Below are positions 34,606 to 45,201 of a stretch of 64,000 bases of DNA, piece by piece (position 1 is the stretch's first letter; each line of letters opens with the position of its first letter). This DNA is from Malania oleifera. Its lineage: Eukaryota > Streptophyta > Magnoliopsida > Santalales > Ximeniaceae. The stretch covers positions 50,607,457 to 50,671,456 of the forward strand of contig NC_080420.1 of NCBI RefSeq assembly GCF_029873635.1. Reading direction: 5' to 3'. The notes under the pieces are model-generated. The model worked only from the letters and a program-made list of their open reading frames with translations. It made no database searches and was not told the DNA's origin. The position numbers and the translations under genes are program-made.

Positions 34606-34800
34606 AGATTTCGTCGACGAAGCCAGATTTCGTCGACGAAGGCAGTAGACTTTTCGTTGATGAAATTCAGAGGTTTGTCGATGAAGAGAAGCCGAGAGGT
34701 CTGGAAAAGTTTAAATATCAGACTTCGTCGACGAGGCTGCCGACATTCGCTACGAAATCCTTGACTTTTCGTCGACGAAGGTACTTTTCATCTACGAAAA
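34606..34800. repeat. TTCGTCGACGAA palindrome array, solo gypsy LTR
   Basis: Perfect 12-bp palindrome TTCGTCGACGAA near 34607, 34627 and 34767, with decayed relatives (ttcgttgatgaa, tttgtcgatgaa, cttcgtcgacgag) between. Lies upstream of the presumed transcription start, as in the chromovirus LTRs. Confidence 0.85.
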
Positions 34801-34855
34801 ATGGGCGGGTCAAAGGCTTAAAAAAGGAAAAATTGTTTTCTTCTTCATTAAGTCT

Positions 34856-34860
<5 letters not shown>

Positions 34861-34916
<56 letters not shown>
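34861..34916 (+). repeat. (CT)28 microsatellite
   Basis: Uninterrupted CT run followed by further CT-rich sequence to 34940, in the early transcribed part of the solo gypsy LTR. The full chromovirus LTRs have only short CT-rich sequence there. Confidence 0.95.
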
Positions 34917-34918
<2 letters not shown>

Positions 34919-35630
34919 AAACTCTCTCTCTCTTCTCTCTAGATTTCCTTGTCGGTTGTTGGTAGGATTGGAAATCCGGAGTTACCACGAGGATCGTGGA
35001 ACGATTCTCTACAACTTCTGCAAATCGGAATCTTGATTCGGGATTTTTGGGTTTCAGGCCAAAATCGAGGTAAGGCTCGGTTTTTATTTCTGATTCAGTA
35101 TATGGATAGTAGTATGAATTATAAGCATGTTTAGTATTGTGGTTTGTAGATTTTGGAGTCTCGGTTCATAGTTTTGAGGGCCGTAGAGTTCGTGGTTCGG
35201 TTTCGGATTTAGGTGAGGGGATTCTGTTTATATCAATTCATTTTTGAAATCAGGATCGGTAAGCCTGTAGGCTACGATCGTATATATGTTTTGACTACTT
35301 ATTTGGGGAAATCTATATGGTAAAAACACGGGATTTTCAGGTTATAGTTTTCGGGAAAATTGGGGATGTCGAGTATCATCTCTTATTTGATTGGAAAACC
35401 GTTTATGTTGTTTAAACTGTATTATTGAGGTGACCGTAATCCATATTTGCATAAACTGTATACTTGAAATTGTAAACGATATGATTTTCCGTAAACCAAA
35501 TAAGTGTGATATGTGTGTATGTATGTAAATGTTCCACATATTTGTGAAAAACAGCTATGTGGTGGCTTATTACCGTACGCTGAAATATATAGGGGCGTGA
35601 GTTCCAAAGTGATTCCAGGTTTTGTGAAAC

Positions 35631-35762
35631 GGCTAGGGGCGGCTAACTACCGTACGCCGAAATGGCTAAGGGCGGCTAACACCCGTACGCCGTAACAGCT
35701 AGGGGCGGCTAACACCCGTACTCCGTAATAGCTAGGGGCGGCTAACTACCGTATGTTGTGCC
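35631..35762 (+). repeat. 33-bp tandem repeat, four units
   Basis: Units start at 35631, 35664, 35697 and 35730 with core 'ggctaggggcggctaac' and 'cccgtacgccgta'. Located in the central part of the solo LTR. Confidence 0.9.
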
Positions 35763-35790
35763 CTGTAATGGCTAACTACCATGGGCAAGA

Positions 35791-35992
35791 GTGGTCGGCT
35801 CTATATCCGAGGTGTGAAATATCACCAGTATGATTTGGTTGGTCACTGAATGTAGCAACAGACCACAGTGGGCCTAGGTTGACGTAGCGTAGTGGCCAGC
35901 TCTATATCCAGGGTGCGAAATATCACCAGTATGATTTGGTTGGTCACCGAATGTAGCAACAGACCACAGTGGGCCTAGGTTGACGCAGCGTA
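35791..35992 (+). repeat. 101-bp tandem duplication
   Basis: Two near-identical copies (35791-35891 and 35892-35992) starting 'gtggtcggctctatatcc' / 'gtggccagctctatatcc'. It directly follows the 33-bp repeats. Confidence 0.9.
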
Positions 35993-37531
35993 GTTTGCAC
36001 ATGGTAACGTAATCGGGGTTAGACTAGGTGACCTTGTGTAGTTGCATATGTAGCAATGGATTCACTATTAGGCCTGAGTCGGAAACCTTTGTAGTTTAAT
36101 GTGTTGGAACGTAACCACTGTGAGACTAGGTGACTTGTGCAGTTGTGAGTAGTGTGACGACACTGACCATATGTATATATGTATGTATTTGAGTATCGTA
36201 TGAACTGGAATGGATTTTGTGGAAATACTGGAACTGTAATGGAATTGTATGGGAATGTATGAAACTTGTTTTGAAACTGTACGTAAGTGTTTCAAACTGT
36301 ATCGTATGTATGTGTTATGAAGTATGAAAATGACACTGGTATGCCACACGCTGATATAACCTATTTTCTCCCTTACTGAAAGGTGTCTCACCCCAAATAT
36401 ATACAAAAGTTTTTCAGGTCCTTCGGGTAGCCGAAACTAGCATCCTAGCATCCGGAACCGGGGGGTGTGTTTAGCTACTGTTAGTACCTAATATGTACAA
36501 ATTTTGTACCGGGTTGTCCTGATGGATTTTGTAGACACCCGTGATATGTATAGTATTTGTAGGTATGTTTAACCTTGTATGGTATAGACTCTGGTATGGT
36601 ACAGTTTGATGTAAAGAAAGATCATATTCCGCTGCGTATATTGATGAGTATGGACATGTTTTGTATGTATGTATATAGGGCATCCGTTACCCCACGGGGT
36701 CGGACCCTCTTGTATATGGTATCATGGATGGTTTATATTGATACAGAGACAGGTTAGGTTACTTAATTCACCCCTGGGTCCCATTTCAGGGCTCGGGCCG
36801 TGACATACAAAGAGATTTAAGCACTAAAATCTTGTAAGAATGAGTGTAGGAGGCTAAAAAATGAGTATGGGAGATTTTTAAATTTTGGAGGATTTTTCCT
36901 AATTAAGATTGCTAATCCAATGCTAATTAATCCAAAGGAGGGGATATATATAGACATCCCCTTGATTAAAGCCGTCCAGGACATATAGGGAATTATTATA
37001 ATTGTTTTAAAACATTTTAACCAAATTAACTCTATTTAAGTATTTTAACCGCAGTAAAAATAATAGGATAACCCGAAAGCACCAGTCGACTGAAGGCAAG
37101 ATTCGATTGACCGAGTGTTTCAAGTTCTATCGACTTGGTGAGATTTGAAGTAGAAGTTCGGCCGACCGGTCAACAAGGTTCCAAGGTGATTTTTCTTTTC
37201 TGCATGGTTCGGTCAATCGTGAGGTTTTGAACTAGGTAGTTTGGTTAACCTGACCGTTGGATTCTCCCATGTGTGGGATCGGTCGACTAGGACATTAGCT
37301 TAAGATTTGGGCTCGGTCGAACGTATGGTCAAATGGTTGGCTCAAAGGAAGTTCGGTCAACCAAGTTAAGTGAACTGAGCCGTGTTCGGTTAACCGGGCA
37401 GTGGTCAAACAATTGACCCGATCACCGGTTTGGTCGACCGACATATTTGTACTTGTGAAGTACGGTCGACCGAACATGCATATTAAGTGCATTTTGGTTT
37501 TATTTACTTATGTGATCACCCTTTCCATATA

Positions 37532-37534
<3 letters not shown>

Positions 37535-37568
<34 letters not shown>
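37535..37568. repeat. (AT)n microsatellite in LTR D
   Basis: Seventeen AT units; LTR E has only about five at 60095-60105, so the run expanded in D. Confidence 0.95.
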
Positions 37569-37572
<4 letters not shown>

Positions 37573-37670
37573 GCATGTATGAGTGTCCTATGGTCATTCC
37601 ACGTCTTTTTGAGGACACAGAAAAAAATTCGGCGTCGGTTGACCCTAAAGGCATTCGGTTCCCTATGGTT

Positions 37671-37772
37671 AGTCTACAGTCATTTGATTTTCAAGTGATG
37701 TGTAGGGATCTAGAGTCGTTTAGTCTACAGTCATTTGATTTTCAAGTGATGTGTAGGGATCTAGAGTCATTC
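37671..37772. repeat. 51-bp tandem duplication in LTR D
   Basis: Two copies beginning 'agtctacagtcatttgattt' at 37671 and 37722; the sister LTR E has one. Confidence 0.92.
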
Positions 37773-37851
37773 TTAGGCCTTTGATTTTTGTAGTTCCTAC
37801 ATGCATGAGATGCATTAAATATTACAAACATTTTTTCTCCTAATTATTATT

Positions 37852-39760
37852 TGACTCACTCGAAAAAAGAGTAGCTCGGAAGCTATCCCAAGTATAGGAG
37901 TTCTGTTGTGTAATATTAAGCCCAAGGGCTAGATCATCTCCTCAGGGAATGCATTTTAATTTCAAATTTCACGTTCGTCCAATCAAAAATAAAAGTGCAT
38001 TGAACTCAGTTCAGATTTGGGTTTTTCAAGATGGATCAATTTCACTTGTGACAAATTAAATGACACGCAATTTAAAGCCCTAAAACTAGCATGCATTGAA
38101 GTAAAGAACACTAATGGAAACCCTAACTTACTCAAAAAAACATCAGAGCACGCATTAATTAAAAACAGTAACTTTGAATAAGGCATTAAAACACACAAGA
38201 ATGGAAACTCAATTAGATCCAAACCCAGACTAAAAACTAAACTTTTAACATGAATCAAGAACTCAAACCAAAGTAACAAAACACAAAAAAAAATCTAAAT
38301 TTAAACAATAACGAAACACAATAAAAATGTGAGCTTTGATAAAACTGACCCTGATTAAACCGAGCTTCGTTAAAAATACTAAATTTTGATAAGACAACTA
38401 TTCTAATTTCTTAAAAACAAAACCTTTCCTTTTTTTTTTCTTTTCGTATTTTATATCTTTTTTTTAAAAAAATTTTAGAACCAAACATCATTAGATAAAA
38501 TTACTAAATCGAAGCATTAAAAGATTCTGATGCGGACTTAATTGAAGGGAAAATAAATAAATAAATAAATACTGCAATGGTGAAAAAAAAACAATATAAA
38601 TATTTCAAACAAAATCCTAAACAATAGTCAAGGTAAAAATAAAATAAAACTTTAACAAAGTGTAATAGCACTTAAATCAATACTCAATAACAATAACAAT
38701 AAATAAAAAAAAATAAGAAAAAAACTGAGAGAGAAAAAAGAAAAAGAGAGAGAGAGAGAGAGAAAAAGAGCAGGGGCCTGGCTGTGTGTGGGTTGGCTCG
38801 CGGGCTATTGCAGCAAGCTGGGCGAAGGGAGCCTAGTTCAGATGTTGTCGCTACTGATGCTTGGTGGCTGCCAGAGGATGGAAGTTGCTTACTGGGGCTT
38901 TGGGTTCTGTGGGAGCTGGGCTGGTTCTGCAAACTCGTGGCCGTGCGGTGGTCGTGGCTCACGACTCTGCTGATGGCAGCTCAGGCGGTTGCCGAAGTTG
39001 CAGCAGGGCTGGAGTGGTGGTTCGAGGCAGAGAAGTTGAAGGAGGAAGAGAAAGAAGAAAGAGAGAAAGAGAATGAGAGAGTGAGGAGAAGGAAGGAGAC
39101 AAGAGCTTAGGGAGAGGGAGAAGAAAAGAGATAGAGAGCAAGAGAGAGACCAGGAAAAAAATAAAGAGAGAAGAGAAAGGAAAAATAAGAAGAAGAGAAG
39201 GGAAGGAGGGGGAGCCCCGCGGGCTGCCTGCAGGAAAGAAGAAGATGAAGAAAATATAAAGGGGAGGGAGAGAACAACCCTAGAATCCATAACCTATTTG
39301 AACAGGGCGACCTGGATAGGTGATCCAGCAGCTTGACCTGAACCGGCCATGCTGGCCGGGTCACATCAATGGTCTAATATATTTTTTTTCTTTTTTTTTT
39401 CTTCATTTTTGCTCTTTGCAATCACTGCCAAGTTTGACCTTCTTGGATCTAGTTTCTCGAAAAACTTGAAACACAAAAGTTATAGATAATACTTTCCTCT
39501 TTCTCCATAAATTTGAATCGTTTCGATCAGAGCTCAGATGGAAACGTTATGCATGAAATACAAACAGGTTCCGGTTTTGGTTTTCAAGAATTTTCCTGCA
39601 ATAAAAAATTACCCAAAATTCATAAATTGCACAATAAAACTCCAGAATGATAAATTCGGCACTTTATCAAAATATTGGGCATAATTGAACATTTAATTAA
39701 AAATATAAGCCGTAAAGACCGGGTTAAGATGCCCAATTACGCAGTTTTGGCGCGTAATCA
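37852..39760 (-). repeat. 3' LTR of element L
   Basis: 1909 bp, plus-strand TGACTCACTCG to GCGCGTAATCA. Contains a strongly purine-rich GA segment (38725-39260). This makes long frames on both strands (38684-39364) that are Ser/Leu/Arg-rich low-complexity artefacts. Matches 43294-45021 along its length with many differences. Confidence 0.88.
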
Positions 39761-41630
39761 TACCCCCCAACTAACATTTTTCTAGTCTCTAACAAATTAC
39801 GTGAATGAATTTCAGGGTAGTGCCTACAATTACAAACTCTAGTGATCATGAAATCAATGCACATGCAACACAAGTATACCGTTTCACATATAAGAACATA
39901 ACTAAATGTCACATAGGCTTGTTCATATTCAATGCACACAACTTTGAAGCACGTCACTCATGTAAGTTTCATCGTTTATGTGTCATTTAAGAGAAATATA
40001 CTCACATGAAGTTAACTAGTGGCACATTTCAGAGTTAATGCAGTCATACAAGTCCAAGTATAAAGAGGTAAACTCTCGAGGTGTGTGTGATGTGTGTGAC
40101 TCAGTACACCTACCAGTGGACACCTACAGAACGATCACTTTGACTCAGCCTAAATGGTATATCCTCAAGAAAACTCAAAGAAAATGGGTTCACTCATCAT
40201 ATGTGAGGAGGAGTGTCGTTATCAAACATCCCACATATTAAAAGGAACGAACACTAAGTGTATGGAGTGGACTAGTCTGGGAAAGAACTAGCCTATCTAT
40301 GAGATGTTGGGTCCTTCGCCCTAGCATCTTCTCACCTACTCGTCATATCCAACCAAGACCACCCTAGATCAACTTATTCACAAACTTGTCGTGAATACAT
40401 CTGAGGCATTAATGGGTTGAAGAATCTTCATACATGGAAAATATGTGTCATGTCCTTGACTCTCTGTGATATTTATGTGGACCAACATTGACATTTCATT
40501 TCATGCACATGTGTATTACTTAGTCTTTCTTCTGCTCATTCTTTATTTTCTGTCTATTTTCTTTATCAATTAGGACAATCTTAACACTTTTTTTGTAATC
40601 TTCAAACCATCAATGGGAATTGAGCTCGAATAGTGGTCCATGAACTAAGTCTATCTCTAGGAGTGGCTCAGCCTTCACATCTTGAGTAGGCTACATGACC
40701 TAGGTTTCTATCTCCCCACTAGGTGTCACCTTTAGGCTAGCAAATCAAAACATAGTCTAGTGTACAAGGGATATCCAGAAAAAATAAAAATAAAAAAGGA
40801 AAGTTGAGTTTCATGAACTCTGAGTTGACGTCAAAAGCTCAAAAGAACGATAATTGGCTGAACAATACCTCACAAGGTGTCATAGTCATCACGGGTGTTC
40901 TCTCAGTGCTCACAGGAAACCCTAAGTGCAATGAATCACGTGAATGTTTTTATTCAGCTTCGTAAGGTGTCGTGTAAATACAGGAAATTATATAGCCAGA
41001 TTAACATGAATGTATGACCAATCAATTCTTCATGGAGTCATAAAATCATATAAAGAGAAACTACACTTGATTGACTCAAGTGTGTCATTCTTAAGTTATA
41101 CGCAAGTACGTGAAGGGTATGAGTCAGTTCTAAGCATGGCATAATGCAATGTAATTCCTCAGTGCTCCTCCTTTCTTTCTCTTATTCTTTTTGATTTTTT
41201 TTTTTGATAATATGAGACCCATACAAACCCAGTACGTGTACGTGCAAAGTGTCACATGTGAATGCTCATCCCCTACAACTAAAGTGGAACATTGTCCTCA
41301 ATGTGAAAGCATAGGGGAAATAGAAAAGACAGTGCATGGGAAAGGTAAGGCATACCAGAACAACGGGGTAATGGAAAAGAAAAACTGAACTACGAGAAAA
41401 TGGACCTGAAAACTAACTAAAAATAAAATAAAATAAAATAAAAGAAAAATAAGGGAAAGAAAAACATCACAATTGTCTGGCAAAGGCTCAGGGGGAATTT
41501 CTTCTGGTGGCCGCAGGTCTATAAATTGCACCAGCGGTTCTCCAAATTTGAACCACCACAGTGGATCAGTCTTCATACCTACACAGAAATCAGCCTCATG
41601 AATGAATACGCATCAATATACCAAACAATA
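39761..41630 (-). other. Non-coding internal region of element L
   Basis: Begins with the polypurine tract (plus strand 'taccccccaactaac' = GTTAGTTGGGGGGTA on the element strand). No pol. Follows the internal region of element A block by block ('gtggacacctacagaa' near 40117 and 4395, 'actagtctg' near 40270 and 4548, 'cctaggtttctatctcc' near 40698 and 4985). Confidence 0.7.
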
Positions 41631-41639
41631 TGTGTGCAG

Positions 41640-43145
41640 GTTGACCCTCGTGTGTTGATAAGAAAGGGTCTTTATTTAAGATCGTGTAAAGGAAATTTGC
41701 TTCTTTATGAACTAGTGTTTAAGAGAAAGTTATTGGAACAGTTATCTTTAGTTTTTCAGAAGCATTAACATTACAAGTTTTACTTGGTTCTTTGAAAATT
41801 AGATTCTCACCAGACTGGTCATCCTCTTTATCGGATGTACATATCATCTCACCACCGCAGGGGTCTGCTTCCACATTAGGCTCATGTACATCTGATTTAG
41901 GAGAGGTGACAGTTCCACGGTTTCTAGGCTTTGAGAGTGAGGTACCGCAGGTTGGTACTCTATATTGGTATCAATCTCCTCATTAACTAACTGCTCCATT
42001 TCTGGGCCCGTTTCCTCTGATTTTTCTTTGACCTCTTTTGGTTCAGCCGTAACTTCTAGTGCGGGGACAACTAGCTGTCTAGCGATGAGCATTTCAAATT
42101 GGAGAACATCTTCCTCACTTCTTAAAGTGATGGCGGCCTCTACTGTCTCAAAGAGAACATCGTGCATTTTTTGTTGTGGTTACTGGTACTCTAGGCTGAT
42201 ATTCCGTGAGCGATTCCTCTTGTTCTAAGATGTCCAACTATGTGCTTATCGCATTAATGGTGTCTCGCAATTCGTTGAAGTCCTAGGTATGCTGAGTATA
42301 CTAATTGATCTGACTTTGCAAGAACTGCTAGAACAAGTTCGCCATCCGTGTCATGCTTTCCTCAAAAGGTTTTGACAGTGTACAGCTCTAAGGGATCTGT
42401 TGTGGCTGGTACAGAAGCGGAGGGTTATTTGGATAGTATGTTGGCTCATATGCCTTTCTACCACTGATCATGCTGATAGGGTGTATAGTCATGGGTGCCT
42501 GATTTTATCGTGTATTCCACTATGGTACACAATCAACTAAGTAATCAAAAAGTGATAGTACATGATCTGGATCCTTGCTGAAGAGTTCTCCATTGCACAT
42601 GGTCTGAACAAAATACTTGCAATTAGGGGTAAGAGCAGTATAAAAATAATCAACTAACCTCCATGAGTCAAACCCGTGATATGGACAAGTACTTAACATA
42701 TCCTTAAATTGCTCCCAGCAAGCCTGAAATGTCTCGTCATCCTGTTGCACAAAATTAAGAATCTGTTCCTACAAAAATTAAGTTTCCAGTGAGGGACAAA
42801 ACGCATGTAGAAATTCACACTTCATATCAGCCCAATTAGTGATAGATTGAGGTTTTAAAGAATTAAACCACATCTGCACTCTATCCTTCAAAGACTCAAG
42901 AAATAAATGCAGCTTAGTAGATTCATCAGTTTTAGCATGGGAGAAAAAATATTGCAAGTCAACTCGAACTCTGACAGGTGCCGATAAGGGCACTCAAATT
43001 TCATCCCGTAGAACTGAGGTAACAATGACTTCCTCCCATGCTACCTCAGGAAATCAAGTTCTTTATTAGGCAAAGTGAAAGAGGATGCAATGGCATATTC
43101 AAGTTGCAAAAAGTCAATGATCGTGCGCAGTGCAAGTGCAGCCAT
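41640..43145 (-). pseudogene. Athila/Tat-like gag, element L
   Basis: ATG at 43145 ('MAALALRTIIDFLQ', compare 'MAAPAPHTLMDFLQP' in A), a stop near 43040, then frameshifts. Capsid landmarks: 'LHLFLESLKDRVQMWFNSLKP' (about 42910), 'FQACWEQFKDML', 'CPYHGFDSWRLVDYFYTAL' (about 42700) and 'MCNGELFSKDPDH' (about 42590). The acidic C-terminal extension survives at 42167-41844 ('TLRSEEDVLQFEMLIARQ', matching 'TLRSEEEVLRPKILINRQ' in A) and ends near 41640. At least two frameshifts and several stops. No zinc knuckle or protease seen. Confidence 0.82.
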
Positions 43146-43268
43146 ATTTATGTGTTTATATTTTTCAAAACTCAATTTTTTTGCTGTTTTTGTTTTCTTC
43201 TCTTTTTCTTTTTTCATAAACTGAATTAAAATAACGAGAAAAATGCTAATTTGAGACTAAGATCGACA

Positions 43269-43293
43269 TTCCTCAGCAACGGCAGCAAAAATT
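43269..43293 (-). other. Primer-binding site of element L
   Basis: On the element strand the 5' LTR is followed by TTTTTGCTGCCGTTGCTG, close to the TTTTGGCGCCGTTGCC-type site of Athila/Tat elements. Confidence 0.8.
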
Positions 43294-45021
43294 TGACTCA
43301 CTCAAAAAATGAGTAGTTCGAAAGCTATCCCAAATATAGGAGTTACGTCGTGTAATATTCAGCCCAATGGCTAGATCGTCTCCTCAGGAAATGTGTTTTA
43401 ACCTCAAATTTTACGTTCTCCCAATCGAAAACAAAACGACATTGAACTCAGTTCAGATTCGAGATTTCAAGATTGTTCAATTTCACTTCTGAAGAATTAA
43501 ATGACACACAATTTAAAGTCCTAAAACTAACATGCAATGAATTAGAGAACAAAGATGGAAACCATAATCTACTCAAGGAAACATCGGAACACGTGTTACT
43601 TAAAGATGGTAACCTAGAACATGAAATTAAAACATGCAATGGGGACTCAATCAGATTCAATGCACATACTAAAAATCATATCTTTAAACAATTCCAGGAC
43701 TCGAACTAAAACTAAACCATCAATCGACCTAAACGATAACTGAACACAATAAATACACGAATTTTAATCAAATCGATCCTAAGTAAGCCGAACATAATCT
43801 GATTAAGCAAATAAATTAAATAAAAAAAATTAAATACTAAAGAAAATGAACCATAATCATATTAATATTCAATTAAAGAACAAATAAATAAATAAAAACA
43901 AGAGAGAGAAAACAACATCAAATACTTTATAAATTTAAAAAAAAAACATAATAGTTAACTATATAAAGAAAAAGAAAGACATAAGAAGAGAGAGAGTGCA
44001 GGGGAGGCTGGCTGAGAGGTAAAGGCTGGTTCTCGATTGCTGGGAAGTCTCGATTGGAGCTGCTCATGGAGTTGTAGAGGAGTGGCCATGCGTAGGCTGG
44101 AGACGACTCTCTGCTGCAGGGGTGGAGTGGTTGAAGGCTGTAGTTGCAGAGGACCCGAGGGTAACTGGAGGTTGTCACAGCTGTGCAGAGGGCTCCTACT
44201 ATGATGGAAGTTCTTGGTGAGTGTGGTGGCTGTTCTAGTGTGGTGCACGGTAGCAAGGGGCAAAGGTGGCTGCCTGTGGAGCTGTTCGGGAAGGGCTGGT
44301 GGAGTTGCGGTGATCTACAAGGGATAGGGAAGAAACATGGAGAAGGAGAGAAGCTGAGAGAGAGATTGAGGGAAGAAAAAAAAAAGGAGAGAGGCGAGAA
44401 GGAGAAGGGGAGAGTGAGATACAAGGGAAGAGAGTAGGAGATTCAGGGAAGAAGAGAGGGAGAGGGGAGAGTAAGGGAAAAGTAGCGAGGAGAGCCCGCG
44501 GGGGCTGCTTGCGTAGGGGGAAGAGGAAGGAAAAATAAATAGGGAGGGGAAAGTATAGCCCTACCCGAATAGGTGACCCGATTGGAAGCAACTGACTCGG
44601 CATTGCATGGCTAGGTCACATCAAGGCTTGTGTATTTATTTATTTTTTCTTCTTTTTATTTTTTTATTTTTTTGTTCTCAGTTCACAGCCAAGTTTGACC
44701 TTCTTGGAACCTGTTTCTCACAAAACTAAAAACACAGAAAGTATAGATAATCCTTTCCTCTTTCTCTAGAAATTTGAATCATCTCGATAAAAGTTCATAT
44801 GGAAAAGTTATGCATGAAATACGAATAGGTGCCTATTTTGGTACCCGAGAATTTTCCTACAATAAAATATTACCAAAAATTCATAAATTATGCAATAAAA
44901 CTCAAAAATGATAATTTTGGAACTTTATTAAAATATTAGACATAATTGGACATTTAATTAAAAATATAAGTCATAAAGCTCGGGTTAAGATGCCTAATTA
45001 CACAATTTTGACGCGTAATCA
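43294..45021 (-). repeat. 5' LTR of element L
   Basis: 1728 bp, plus-strand TGACTCACTC to ACGCGTAATCA. GA-rich stretch 43980-44520 again gives long false ORFs. U3 end has 'tttaattaaaaatataag', as in the 3' LTR. Confidence 0.88.
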
Positions 45022-45201
45022 CAATTACAGACCCAAATTGAATAATAATGAAATATAATAAAAATGATCTTCAGGGTTTTCATGCTCTTCTTCATGTGCC
45101 ATCAAAATATCTGCAAATATAGACCTACACACAAACTTGATAGTTATCAATTACTAGTATTTGTCATTATCAAAACCGGGATATGACCTATAGGGTCAAC
45201 A

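Larger units (their letters stand above)
34571..36805 (+). repeat. Solo gypsy (chromovirus-type) LTR
   Basis: 2235 bp from TGTAAGAACCCG to GGGCCGTGACA with perfect TSD TACAA (34566-34570, 36806-36810). The empty site is seen in LTR E at about 59404-59415. Same design as the LTRs of the chromovirus at 47449-56076 (ends, TCGTCGACGA array, 'ccctactgaaaggtgtctcacccc' and 'acggggtcggaccct' blocks) but a different subfamily. ORFs at 34542-35134 and 36068-36757 inside it are artefacts. Confidence 0.92.
37852..45021 (-). mobile_element. Athila/Tat-like gag-only element L
   Basis: 7170 bp on the minus strand: 5' LTR 43294-45021, primer-binding site, gag (43145 to about 41640), non-coding region, polypurine tract, 3' LTR 37852-39760. 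The LTR reads TGATTACGCG...GAGTGAGTCA on its own strand. Flanks TTATT and CAATT are a plausible but diverged TSD; LTR E has 'ctatt' at this point, and joining the flanks restores the LTR. No pol domain is present. Same architecture as element A. Confidence 0.87.
33442..45201 (-). repeat. 3' LTR of DE (LTR D), interrupted
   Basis: Pieces 33442-34570, 36811-37851 and 45027-45201 align in order with LTR E; net length about 2.35 kb. U3 (37080-37470) has a degraded GGTCGACC array. Differences from LTR E include a long AT microsatellite (37535-37568) and a 51-bp tandem duplication (37671-37772) present once in E near 60208. The TATA region is at 36941 (ATATATATAG on plus). A G-run is at 33468-33478. 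Confidence 0.88.

Noticed and set aside
34542-35134. 164-residue ORF with a Ser-Leu repeat
   Set aside because: Spans the TSD, palindrome array and (CT)28 of a solo LTR; not a gene.
38684-39364. Overlapping ORFs on both strands
   Set aside because: Produced by GA/CT-rich low-complexity LTR sequence of element L; the same occurs at 43927-44603. Ser/Leu- or Glu/Arg-rich, no domain.
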